Source of the DNA: Neorhizobium galegae bv. orientalis str. HAMBI 540
GTDB lineage: Bacteria > Pseudomonadota > Alphaproteobacteria > Rhizobiales > Rhizobiaceae
Reading direction: 5' to 3'
Length of the DNA: 64,000 bases
Assembly (NCBI RefSeq): GCF_000731315.1
Contig: NZ_HG938353.1
Location: 4,406,001-4,470,000 of the forward strand
Shown: positions 56,906 to 64,000 of the stretch, in pieces
Layout: every line of letters begins with the position of its first letter
How positions within the stretch are numbered: the first letter of the stretch is position 1
The notes under the pieces: generated by a model
Told to the model about the DNA's origin: nothing
The model's input: the letters and a program-made list of their open reading frames with translations, nothing else
Databases searched by the model: none
Position numbers and translations under genes: made by a program

Positions 56906-57448
56906 ATGTCGACCTCTGATTGGATGATTATCCTCGCAACGCTTGCAGGCCCGATTTTAGCAATACAGGTCCAAAAGTTTTTGGAGCGTGGCCGTGAAAA
57001 TCGCAATCGGCGTCTTCAGATATTTCGGACGTTAATGGCTACTAGAGCGGCATCCGTCTCTCCAGCCCATGTAGAAGCTCTTAATTCAATAGCTTTGGAA
57101 TTTTACGGCAGAAAGAGATCTTCTAAAGCAGTAGTCGAGGCCTGGAAGCATTACCTCGATCACCTGTCTCAAGATAATGCTAATTTGGCAATTTGGGGCC
57201 AAAAGCGTGTTGATCTATTTATAGATCTTCTTCATAAAATGGCACCAACTGTAGGCTACGAGTTTTCAAAAGTTGAAATTAGTAGGGAAATATATTCTCC
57301 AAAAGCTCACGAAGAACTTGAGGCACATCAGCACATTATCCGCGAAGGAATTGTTCGCATACTTAGCGGAGGCGCCGCACTCCCCGTGGAAATCCACCAT
57401 GGGCCGCAAGGAGGCGGTGAGATTTTACCGAGTCCACCCCATCCCTAG
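56906..57448 (+). CDS. DUF6680 family protein, AT-rich gene
   Basis: 180-residue protein. An N-terminal hydrophobic segment (WMIILATLAGPILAIQV) is followed by QKFLERGRENRNRRLQIFRT and a soluble helical domain with ATRAASVSPAHVEALNSIALEFYGRK and VVEAWKHYLDHL. This matches DUF6680, membrane-associated proteins of unknown role often found in accessory DNA. Base composition of the coding region is clearly lower in GC than its neighbours and codon use is atypical, suggesting transfer. The last residues (EILPSPPHP) are encoded by the terminator-like hairpin that overlaps the stop codon. Confidence 0.82.
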   Translation: MSTSDWMIILATLAGPILAIQVQKFLERGRENRNRRLQIFRTLMATRAASVSPAHVEALNSIALEFYGRKRSSKAVVEAWKHYLDHLSQDNANLAIWGQKRVDLFIDLLHKMAPTVGYEFSKVEISREIYSPKAHEELEAHQHIIREGIVRILSGGAALPVEIHHGPQGGGEILPSPPHP

Positions 57449-57464
57449 GAAGGGGTGGACTCGG
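57428..57464. terminator. Hairpin between the DUF6680 gene and gpmA
   Basis: CCGAGTCCACCCC (57428-57440) and GGGGTGGACTCGG (57452-57464) form a perfect 13-bp stem with an 11-base loop that contains the DUF6680 stop codon (57446-57448). No T-run follows on either strand. It lies between convergent genes. Confidence 0.6.
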
Positions 57465-57478
57465 CAGAAGCAATTGCC

Positions 57479-58114
57479 TCAGTGCGCGCCGGACATGTCG
57501 CCGAGAACGTCCTTTGAGGCGACAGTCGAGTCGGCCTTGAGCGTGTAGACCATCGGCACGCCAGTCGCGAGATTGAGCTTGAGGATCTCTTCCTTGCTGA
57601 GTCGGTCGAGCACCATCACCAGCGAGCGAAGCGAGTTGCCGTGCGCGGCGACGAGGACCTTTTCGCCGCGCAGCACGCGCGGCAGGATTTCCGTCATGTA
57701 GTAGGGCCAGACGCGGGCGCCGGTATCGCGCAGGCTTTCGCCGCCCGGCGGCGGAATGTCGTAGGAACGGCGCCAGATATGCACCTGTTCCTCCCCCCAT
57801 TTGGCGCGTGCGTCGTCCTTGTTGAGGCCGGATAGATCACCGTAGTCGCGCTCGTTGAGCGCCTGGTCGCGGATCGTCTCCAAGTCCGGCTGGCCGACCT
57901 TGTCGAGGACGATCTTCAACGTGTCCTGGGCGCGCTTCAGCACCGAGGTGAAGGCAATGTCGAACTTGATGCCCGTTGCTGCCAGCGCTTCGCCGCCGGC
58001 CTCGGCTTCCTGGATGCCGAGCGGCGTCAGATCCGGATCGCGCCAGCCGGTGAAAAGGTTCTTGAGATTCCAGTCGCTCTGGCCGTGGCGAACGAGGACG
58101 AGAGTTCCGCTCAT
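57479..58114 (-). CDS. gpmA: 2,3-bisphosphoglycerate-dependent phosphoglycerate mutase
   Basis: 211-residue glycolytic enzyme. The phosphohistidine motif is [20 protein letters not shown] (His at residue 9). [14 protein letters not shown] and [18 protein letters not shown] with the second active-site His follow. It is shorter than the E. coli enzyme (250), as is usual in alphaproteobacteria. It starts 25 bases after dapB on the same strand. I chose the ATG at 58114 ([12 protein letters not shown]). Confidence 0.95.
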   Translation of the reverse strand: MSGTLVLVRHGQSDWNLKNLFTGWRDPDLTPLGIQEAEAGGEALAATGIKFDIAFTSVLKRAQDTLKIVLDKVGQPDLETIRDQALNERDYGDLSGLNKDDARAKWGEEQVHIWRRSYDIPPPGGESLRDTGARVWPYYMTEILPRVLRGEKVLVAAHGNSLRSLVMVLDRLSKEEILKLNLATGVPMVYTLKADSTVASKDVLGDMSGAH

Positions 58115-58139
58115 GGGATGAATTCCTCCGGGAAGATTT

Positions 58140-58958
58140 TCAGGAAAGCCCGAGCACGTCGAGCATGGAGTAATGGCCGGGCTTCTTGTCGCGCGCCCAG
58201 AGCGCTGCGGCAACCGCGCCGCGGGCGAAGATCGAACGGTCGCGCGCGCTGTGTGAGAGCGTCACCAACTCGCCTTCGCCGGCAAGCACGACTGAATGGT
58301 CGCCGACGACCGAGCCGCCGCGCAGCGTCGCAAACCCGATCGTGCCGGTCGGGCGGGCGCCCGTATGGCCGTCGCGCACCCTGACGGACTGGCTTGCGAG
58401 ATCGATGCCGCGGCCTCGTGCCGCCGCTTCGCCGAGCAGCAGTGCCGTTCCAGATGGCGCGTCGACCTTGTGCTTGTGATGCATTTCGAGGATTTCGATA
58501 TCCCAGCCGGCGGCGGGCAAAGCCTTCGCCGCCTGCGCGACAAGCACACCCAGCAGGTTGACGCCGAGGCTCATATTGCCGGATTTGACCAAGCGCGCAT
58601 GGCGGCCGGCCGCCTTGAACTTTTCCTCGTCCTCAATCGAACATCCGGTCGTGCCGATGACATGGACGATCCGTGCCTGCGCGGCGAGGATGGAGAAGGC
58701 GACGCTGGTCGCGGGTGTGGTGAAATCGAGCACGCCCTCGGCATCGAGAAAAGCCTGAAGCGGATCGGCGGTCACGGGGACTCCAAGCGTTCCGACGCCC
58801 GCGAGCTCGCCTGCATCCTTGCCGATGAACGGCGAACCTTCGCGCTGGACCGCTGCGTGCAATGTTACACCGTCGGTTTCATGAATAACCCGGATCAGTG
58901 CCTGGCCCATCCGACCCGCTGCGCCGACCACCACGAGTTTCATGTCATTTGCGGTCAT
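58140..58958 (-). CDS. dapB: 4-hydroxy-tetrahydrodipicolinate reductase
   Basis: 272-residue enzyme of lysine and diaminopimelate synthesis that reduces HTPA with NAD(P)H. The nucleotide-binding motif is [31 protein letters not shown] and the substrate motif [20 protein letters not shown], with catalytic [11 protein letters not shown], follow. I chose the ATG at 58958; ATG 58943 is also possible. It is followed closely by gpmA, a conserved rhizobial pairing. Confidence 0.96.
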   Translation of the reverse strand: MTANDMKLVVVGAAGRMGQALIRVIHETDGVTLHAAVQREGSPFIGKDAGELAGVGTLGVPVTADPLQAFLDAEGVLDFTTPATSVAFSILAAQARIVHVIGTTGCSIEDEEKFKAAGRHARLVKSGNMSLGVNLLGVLVAQAAKALPAAGWDIEILEMHHKHKVDAPSGTALLLGEAAARGRGIDLASQSVRVRDGHTGARPTGTIGFATLRGGSVVGDHSVVLAGEGELVTLSHSARDRSIFARGAVAAALWARDKKPGHYSMLDVLGLS

Positions 58959-59112
58959 GTGCGGCGTAGTCCCTGCTTTTGTCGGTCGGTCTTTTCGAGC
59001 GGTTACAGCTTGTTGGGGCGAGCGTAAAGGCCGCTTCCGCGCTGCGCAAGCATCTCTTGCAGGCCGTCTCCAGGAAACCGGCCTCGCCCGCGGCGATGGT
59101 CTCGGTCCGGTC

Positions 59113-60135
59113 CTAGCGTTGCCAGCGGCGGCCATCCATGGAAAGGCCGTAGGCGGAGGGCGTGCGGGCAAAGCTTGCAAGGCCGGCGAGTGCCGCCTGC
59201 GGGTGGGTCACCACGAAGGTCGGGATCGTGCCCATCAGCTCCGTATGCGGCGCTTTGTCTTCGAAGGCGGCACGGAACTCCGGGCCTTTCAGCGCCGGAA
59301 TGATCTTCTGCGAAATGCCGCCGGCAAGATAGACGCCGCCTCGCGCCATGAAGATCAGTGCCATATCGCCAGCGACACGGCCGAGATAGGTGGCAAATAG
59401 CGAAAGCGTTTCGACGGCCTGGGAATTCGAGCCACCTAAACCGTGGGCCGTGATATCCGCCGGATCGGAAAACGCAGGCTGCAGACCGTCGGCCGCGCAG
59501 ACGGCCTGGTAGATGTTGACGACGCCGCGGCCGCTCAGGATTTCTTCCGCAGAAACGCGGCCCTCGATGCGCTTGAGATGCGGAAAGATCTCGAAATCCC
59601 TCTCAGAACGCGGGCCGACATCCACATGTCCGCCTTCGCCGGGAACCGGAAACCACATGTGCCGCGCATAGACGAGGCCGGCAACGCCGAGGCCGGTACC
59701 CGGACCAAGCACGACGCGCGATGCCATATGCGGCTGGTTATTGGGGCCAAGCGTCTCGCGGTATTCGTCGGGCATGGCCGCGACGGCAAGCGCCTGGGCT
59801 TCGAAATCGTTGACGACCAGCACGTCCTCGAAGCCGAGTTGGGTGATCATGCCTTTCGGCCGCACCACCCAATCGCAATTGGTCAGATCGATCTCGTCGC
59901 CGTCGATCGGTCCCGCAATGGCAAGGATCGCCGAGCGCGGCTGAACGGAACTCGAATCGAGCACGATTTTCTGGATCGCGTCGTCGATCGTCGGATAGTC
60001 GGCGGTGCGCACGTTCGGAAACGGCTTAGGTTCCGCATAGGCGTCGAGGAGGATGGAGAAGCGGGCATTGGTGCCGCCGATATCGCCGATCAGGATCGGA
60101 AACGGCAGTTTGTCTGTCTTCATGGTATCGGCCAT
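59113..60135 (-). CDS. glk: Glucokinase
   Basis: 340-residue proteobacterial (Glk-type) glucokinase. The ATP-binding phosphate-1 motif is [16 protein letters not shown] (residues 15-30). The adenosine and sugar regions [32 protein letters not shown] with the catalytic Asp, and [27 protein letters not shown] are clear. It phosphorylates glucose to glucose 6-phosphate for the Entner-Doudoroff path. It begins eight bases after mgsA. Confidence 0.95.
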   Translation of the reverse strand: MADTMKTDKLPFPILIGDIGGTNARFSILLDAYAEPKPFPNVRTADYPTIDDAIQKIVLDSSSVQPRSAILAIAGPIDGDEIDLTNCDWVVRPKGMITQLGFEDVLVVNDFEAQALAVAAMPDEYRETLGPNNQPHMASRVVLGPGTGLGVAGLVYARHMWFPVPGEGGHVDVGPRSERDFEIFPHLKRIEGRVSAEEILSGRGVVNIYQAVCAADGLQPAFSDPADITAHGLGGSNSQAVETLSLFATYLGRVAGDMALIFMARGGVYLAGGISQKIIPALKGPEFRAAFEDKAPHTELMGTIPTFVVTHPQAALAGLASFARTPSAYGLSMDGRRWQR

Positions 60136-60143
60136 CGGGAAGC

Positions 60144-60524
60144 TTAGTCCTTCTGAAAGTCGATGAGTTTTTCGGCGGTGGCGCGGTTGAGTGCCATGGG
60201 AATGTCGTAGACGGTAGCCAGCCGCGTCAGCGCCTTGACGTCGACATCGTGGGGAAGCGCGCTCAAGGGGTCGATGAAGAACACCAGCATGTCGACCTCG
60301 CCGGTTGCGATCATCGCGCCGATCTGCTGGTCGCCGCCGAGCGGGCCGCTCTTCAGCCGCGTCACTTCAAGTCCGGGGCAGGCATCCTGAACCCGGCCGC
60401 CGGTCGTACCGGTGGCGACGATGCGGAACCGCGACAGCGCCACCTGGTGATGGCGGGCGAAATCCGCCATATCATTCTTCTTCTGGTCGTGTGCGATCAA
60501 CGCGATGCAGGGCTTGGCCGACAT
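60144..60524 (-). CDS. mgsA: Methylglyoxal synthase
   Basis: 126-residue enzyme converting dihydroxyacetone phosphate to methylglyoxal and phosphate. Family sequence includes [21 protein letters not shown] with the substrate-contact Asp, [37 protein letters not shown] and [18 protein letters not shown]. It overflows glycolysis when phosphate is limiting. It is paired with glk downstream. Confidence 0.95.
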   Translation of the reverse strand: MSAKPCIALIAHDQKKNDMADFARHHQVALSRFRIVATGTTGGRVQDACPGLEVTRLKSGPLGGDQQIGAMIATGEVDMLVFFIDPLSALPHDVDVKALTRLATVYDIPMALNRATAEKLIDFQKD

Positions 60525-60644
60525 GATTGGGTGTCCTCGCCAGAACGATTTTCAATCGATTTGTGATGCGTTCTAGCGTGCCGCTTCGGTCTTGGGAAGG
60601 TGGCGTCGAGACCGGCGTTTTCGATCGCGGGCCTCATCCGGAAA

Positions 60645-61709
60645 CTATTGCAGCGGACGCGGCGTCGGGATCGGCATGTCATCGGAAGCGGGCGGCGGAT
60701 CGTTGACGATCGCTTCGACAGTCCTTGCCGATGCCGACGCGGCAGGCTGAGCCGTGTAGGCCACGGCGCTGCCGCCGAATGTCGCATCGTCTTCGGAACG
60801 TGAGGGGGCCGCAAGCACGGCCGCACAGGCCTTCGGCAGGTCCGAGAGCATCACCTGACGCGGTTTTACCGGTTTCTTGTTCGGGTCCGGCTTGGGCGGC
60901 GGTGCCCAAGGCTCCTTGGTGAACCACCAGGCAAATCCCTTGCTGCTGCAGTCGTCGCCCTTCGGCACTGCGGCCTGCTTCTGGCAGGTGGTGGAGCCCG
61001 GCGGGCAGGAGATGCGGATATGGAAATGTTCGTCATGGCCGTAGATCGGCCGCACCTTGCCAAGCAGGTCACGGTTGCCGGTCCAGGTCTCGCAGAGCTT
61101 CTTCTTGATGGCAGGATTGACGAAGACGCGGTCCACCTGCGGATAGCTCGCCGCCTGCATGACGAGCTTGGCATGGGTGCTGGTCCAGCGGTTGGAATCG
61201 ACGGTCAGGAACTTGCTCTTGTCGAGCATGGAAGTGAAGGGATAGCTTTCGCGCTGCTGCACGCTCAACGGCTGGGTGGGCTTCGGGGTGAACCAGATAT
61301 CTGCATCGAGGCCGATCTGGTGCGAGGAATGGCCGTTGATCATCGGGCCGCCGCGGGGCTGCGAAATGTCGCCGATGAGAATGCCGGAACCCCAGCCGAG
61401 CCTTGCTGCGTCACCGGAAAACCGTTCGAGCAGCGCGATCATTTCGGGATTGCCCCAGCGGCGATTGCGCGAAAGGCGCATCGCCTGCCAGGTCGGCCCG
61501 TCGGTCGGCAGTGCCACGGCGCCGGACATGCAGCCCTTGGCATAGAAACCGAGCGGTTCTGCGTCCGCCTTGCTCGGGAGTTTAATGCCTCCGAAAAGCT
61601 GTTTCGCTGGCGTGCCTTCCTGCGCCGCTACCGAACCTGCGAAACTTCCGCATAGGAGTGCCGCCGCCGTCAGCCGCAGAATTGTACCCGAAATCGATCT
61701 CATGCCCAT
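60645..61709 (-). CDS. mepA: Penicillin-insensitive murein endopeptidase
   Basis: Periplasmic zinc D,D-endopeptidase of the M74 family, 354 residues. A signal peptide (SGTILRLTAAALLCGSFAGSVAAQ) is followed by FGGIKLPSKADAEPLGFYAKG and the metal site GHSSHQIGLDADIWF; HDEHFHIRISCPPGS is the second zinc-binding part. A Pro-rich segment (PWAPPPKPDPNKKPVKPRQ) and a low-complexity tail extend the C-terminus. ATGs at 61709 and 61703 are both possible starts. Confidence 0.93.
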   Translation of the reverse strand: MGMRSISGTILRLTAAALLCGSFAGSVAAQEGTPAKQLFGGIKLPSKADAEPLGFYAKGCMSGAVALPTDGPTWQAMRLSRNRRWGNPEMIALLERFSGDAARLGWGSGILIGDISQPRGGPMINGHSSHQIGLDADIWFTPKPTQPLSVQQRESYPFTSMLDKSKFLTVDSNRWTSTHAKLVMQAASYPQVDRVFVNPAIKKKLCETWTGNRDLLGKVRPIYGHDEHFHIRISCPPGSTTCQKQAAVPKGDDCSSKGFAWWFTKEPWAPPPKPDPNKKPVKPRQVMLSDLPKACAAVLAAPSRSEDDATFGGSAVAYTAQPAASASARTVEAIVNDPPPASDDMPIPTPRPLQ

Positions 61710-61899
61710 CCGCCGCAAATCACCTGATCGCTTCCAAACTACCGTGAAACAGGATTTTGGTGAAATGGAGATGGTGGAAGCCTTGCCGATTTTCAGGAAC
61801 ATAACGCCGGATAAAACGGATGTGAGTTTGGAACTCCTGTTTTTCGCCGCCTTTTGCCCTATGCTTCACCGCAACAAAGAAACTCACAAGGGGTAACGT

Positions 61900-63738
61900 A
61901 TGCTCTTGGCCCGCCTGAAGACAGCTTTCGTGATCGCTCTCACTGCAATGTCCCTCTGGACATCCGCGGCGACCGCCCAGGAGCCGAAATGGCGGCATGG
62001 CATGGCTGTCGTCGGTGACCTGAAGCTGCCGGCAGACTTCAAGCAGCTCCCCTATGTCGATGCGAACGCGCCGAAGTCCGGTGAACTGCGCCTCGGCGAC
62101 GAAGGAACGTTCGACAACCTCAACCTCGTGATCGACCGGGGTACCGCGGCTTCGGGTGTCAGCCTGATCTACGACACGCTCATGAAGCGGTCGGAGGACG
62201 AGGTTTTCGGTACCTACGGCCTTTTGGCCGAGGCCGTGTCCTATCCGGACGACGTGTCTTCGGTGACGTTCCGATTGAAGCAGGAGGCGAAATGGGCGGA
62301 TGGGCAGCCGGTCACCCCGGAGGACGTGATCTTCAGCCTGGAGAAGCTGAAGGAGCATAGCGCCCTCTATTCCGGCTACTATCGGCACGTCACGGGTGCT
62401 GAAAAGACCGGCGACCGCGAGGTGACCTTCCGCTTCGACGAAAAGGACAATCGCGAACTGCCCTCGATCGTCGGAGATTTTCCGATCCTGCCGAAGCACT
62501 GGTGGCAAGGCAAGGATGCACAGGGCAACCAGCGCGACATTTCCCGCACCACCTTGGAGCCGCCCATGGGGTCCGGCCCCTACAAGATCAGCGCCGTTCA
62601 GCCGGGCTCCGGCATCCGCTACGAACTGCGCGACGACTACTGGGGCAAGAACCTGCCGATCAATCTCGGCCAATATAACTTCCGGACGATCAGCTACACC
62701 TATTTTTCCGATGCCGACGTGGAATTCGAGGCTTTCCGGGCTGGCAACATCGATTACCGCCAGGAAAACAGTTCGAGCCGCTGGGTCACGCGGTACGATT
62801 TCGATGCGGTGAAGGATGGGCGGGTCATCAAGGAAGCTCTGACCAACCCGTTCAAGGCCGTCGGCGTCATGCAGGCTTTCGTGCCGAACATGCGGCGCGA
62901 CATATTCAAGGATGCGCGGGTCCGCGAGGCGCTGAACTATGCCTACGACTTCGAGGATCTCAACAAGAACCTCGCCTATGGAGGCCTGAAGCGGGTCGAC
63001 AGTTTTTTCTGGGGCACCGAGCTTGCTTCGTCCGGCCTGCCGCAGGGAAAAGAGCTGGAGATCCTCAACGGGTTGAAGGACAAGATTCCGGCGAGGGTGT
63101 TCACAACTCCGTACACCAACCCCGTCGGCGGCGACCCGAACAAGGTGCGCGATAACCTGCGCACCGCCATCGGCCTGCTGAAGGAGGCCGGATGGGAACT
63201 GAAGGGCAACCGGATGCTCAATGCCAAGACCGGACAGCCCTTGGGTTTCGAAATTCTCCTGAACAGCCAGTCGCAGGAGCGCACCGTGACGCCCTATGTG
63301 ACAAGTCTCAAGAAAATAGGCATCGATGCCCGGCTCCGGATAGTCGACGCATCGCAATATATCAATCGAGTCCGCAGCTTCGACTACGACATGATGTACG
63401 GGGTTTGGGCCCAGACCATGAACCCCGGCAACGAACAGGCGGACTATTGGGGATCGGCGTCCGTTAGCCGGCCTGGATCGCGCAATTATGCAGGTATCGC
63501 CGATCCGGCGGTGGATCAGTTGATCAGCATGATTACCGCTGCCCAGAGCCGGGAGGATCAGGTGGCGGCCGTCAAGGCGATGGACCGGGTGCTGCTCGCC
63601 AACCACTATGTCGTTCCGATGTTCTATTCCGGCGAAGCGAGGATCGCCTACTGGAACCGCATCACGCATCCGCAGAGACTGCCGGAATACAGCATAGGTT
63701 TCCCCGAGACCTGGTCGGCCAAAAGCCCTGCCAAATGA
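61900..63738 (+). CDS. yejA: Periplasmic peptide-binding protein of a yej-type ABC transporter
   Basis: 612-residue extracellular solute-binding protein family 5. A signal peptide (LKTAFVIALTAMSLWTSAATAQ) precedes the mature part. Family segments include KWADGQPVTPEDVIFSLEKL, VTFRFDEKDNRELPSIVGDFPILPKHWW and the C-terminal VDQLISMITAAQSRED. High length and the FSDADVEFEAFRAGNIDYRQE block suggest YejA. It binds peptides (microcin C in E. coli) and feeds YejBEF. GGGGTAACGT before the ATG is a moderate ribosome site. The permease gene starts 145 bases downstream. Confidence 0.9.
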   Translation: MLLARLKTAFVIALTAMSLWTSAATAQEPKWRHGMAVVGDLKLPADFKQLPYVDANAPKSGELRLGDEGTFDNLNLVIDRGTAASGVSLIYDTLMKRSEDEVFGTYGLLAEAVSYPDDVSSVTFRLKQEAKWADGQPVTPEDVIFSLEKLKEHSALYSGYYRHVTGAEKTGDREVTFRFDEKDNRELPSIVGDFPILPKHWWQGKDAQGNQRDISRTTLEPPMGSGPYKISAVQPGSGIRYELRDDYWGKNLPINLGQYNFRTISYTYFSDADVEFEAFRAGNIDYRQENSSSRWVTRYDFDAVKDGRVIKEALTNPFKAVGVMQAFVPNMRRDIFKDARVREALNYAYDFEDLNKNLAYGGLKRVDSFFWGTELASSGLPQGKELEILNGLKDKIPARVFTTPYTNPVGGDPNKVRDNLRTAIGLLKEAGWELKGNRMLNAKTGQPLGFEILLNSQSQERTVTPYVTSLKKIGIDARLRIVDASQYINRVRSFDYDMMYGVWAQTMNPGNEQADYWGSASVSRPGSRNYAGIADPAVDQLISMITAAQSREDQVAAVKAMDRVLLANHYVVPMFYSGEARIAYWNRITHPQRLPEYSIGFPETWSAKSPAK

Positions 63739-63883
63739 CGCAGTAAGCGCGGACTTGCGCCGCCGACCGGCACCTGTTCCAAATGAGCCCGTATGATTCG
63801 CATCGGAAAAGAGGAAAGAGCCATTTGATCGGCATTGGGATATGTGGTGAGACAAGCCCCGTGACGACAGGCAGGGAGCTCTG

Positions 63884-64000
63884 ATGGGCGCCTATATTCT
63901 TCGCCGTCTCCTGCTGATGATACCGACGATCGTCGGCATCATGGCGATTTCATTCCTCGTCGTGCAGTTCGCGCCGGGCGGACCTGTCGAACAGGTGATC
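63884..64000 (+). CDS. yejB: ABC transporter permease, 5' part only (YejB-like)
   Basis: The first 39 codons are present. They encode [20 protein letters not shown] followed by [19 protein letters not shown], the first membrane helix and the FAPGGP motif of DppB/YejB permeases. The window ends inside the gene. The ribosome site GCAGGGAG lies six bases before the ATG. The 145 bases between yejA and this start contain nothing I can identify. Confidence 0.88.
   Translation, partial: MGAYILRRLLLMIPTIVGIMAISFLVVQFAPGGPVEQVI

Noticed and set aside
61720..63855. Long minus-strand open frame (711 codons) opposite yejA
   Set aside because: It is an antisense shadow of a clear solute-binding protein gene in GC-rich DNA; its composition shows no domain or signal and no ribosome site.

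Overview
The window is chromosomal DNA of a high-GC alphaproteobacterium, most likely a member of the Rhizobiaceae (Rhizobium, Neorhizobium or Agrobacterium). The evidence is the ffs-dnaX-ybaB block, the kdsB-pheA pair, a cycM-type cytochrome, an aqpS-containing ars operon, a C-P lyase operon with DUF1045 and hexapeptide genes, EcfG-type stress promoters, an alphaproteobacterial GAAC-N7-GAAC LexA box, two rhizobial trans-sRNA loci, and three copies of a RIME-like palindromic element. No tRNA, rRNA, IS element, prophage or CRISPR array was seen.

Layout. 1-8.6 kb: lytic transglycosylase, recR, a MOSC protein, a LysE exporter, ybaB-dnaX with the 4.5S SRP RNA upstream, a HIT protein with nudC, and a WYL regulator followed by a VOC protein. 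8.6-9.3 kb: gene-free, with a RIME copy, a structured stretch and a long inverted repeat. 9.3-18.4 kb: pheA-kdsB, cycM, an AEC permease, adenosine kinase, an SH3 protein, a 2-hydroxyacid dehydrogenase, a GNAT protein, a MoeB/ThiF-like enzyme and recF. 18.8-24 kb: a soluble globin-coupled chemoreceptor, a cupin protein, slyX, a TetR gene with tandem operators and its divergent membrane protein, LysE, and a nitrilase-fold protein lacking catalytic residues. 24-30 kb: dnaK-dnaJ with a sigma32-type promoter, and a class A PBP.

30-34.2 kb is a small-protein and small-RNA region. It holds a LexA-box-controlled 57-residue gene, then five or six short stress-type genes, four of them preceded by GGAAC-N16/18-CGTT-like EcfG promoters. 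These are followed by a YbaK protein, an NfeR1/alpha-r14 sRNA with three anti-Shine-Dalgarno loops, cspA, and a probable unannotated ncRNA locus. 34.2-39.4 kb: an M20 dipeptidase, an arsenic operon (arsR-aqpS-arsC-MFS) with a divergent Cys-rich DUF6428 gene, and a MarR regulator. 39.4-42.8 kb: an alpha-r7-like sRNA and polA.

43.2-56.8 kb is a complete phosphonate uptake and C-P lyase locus. The divergent regulator phnF faces phnG-H-I-J-K-L-hexapeptide transferase. A terminator and a Pho box then lead into phnC-D-E-E-DUF1045-phnM-phnN. Import (CDEE), the C-P lyase core (GHIJ with K and L) and the downstream ribose-phosphate steps (M, N, with DUF1045 perhaps replacing PhnP) are all present. An antiparallel small gene sits between phnI and phnJ, and a RIME copy between phnJ and phnK. 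56.9-64 kb: an AT-rich DUF6680 gene that looks transferred, dapB-gpmA, mgsA-glk, mepA, and the start of a yej-type peptide ABC transporter cut by the window end.
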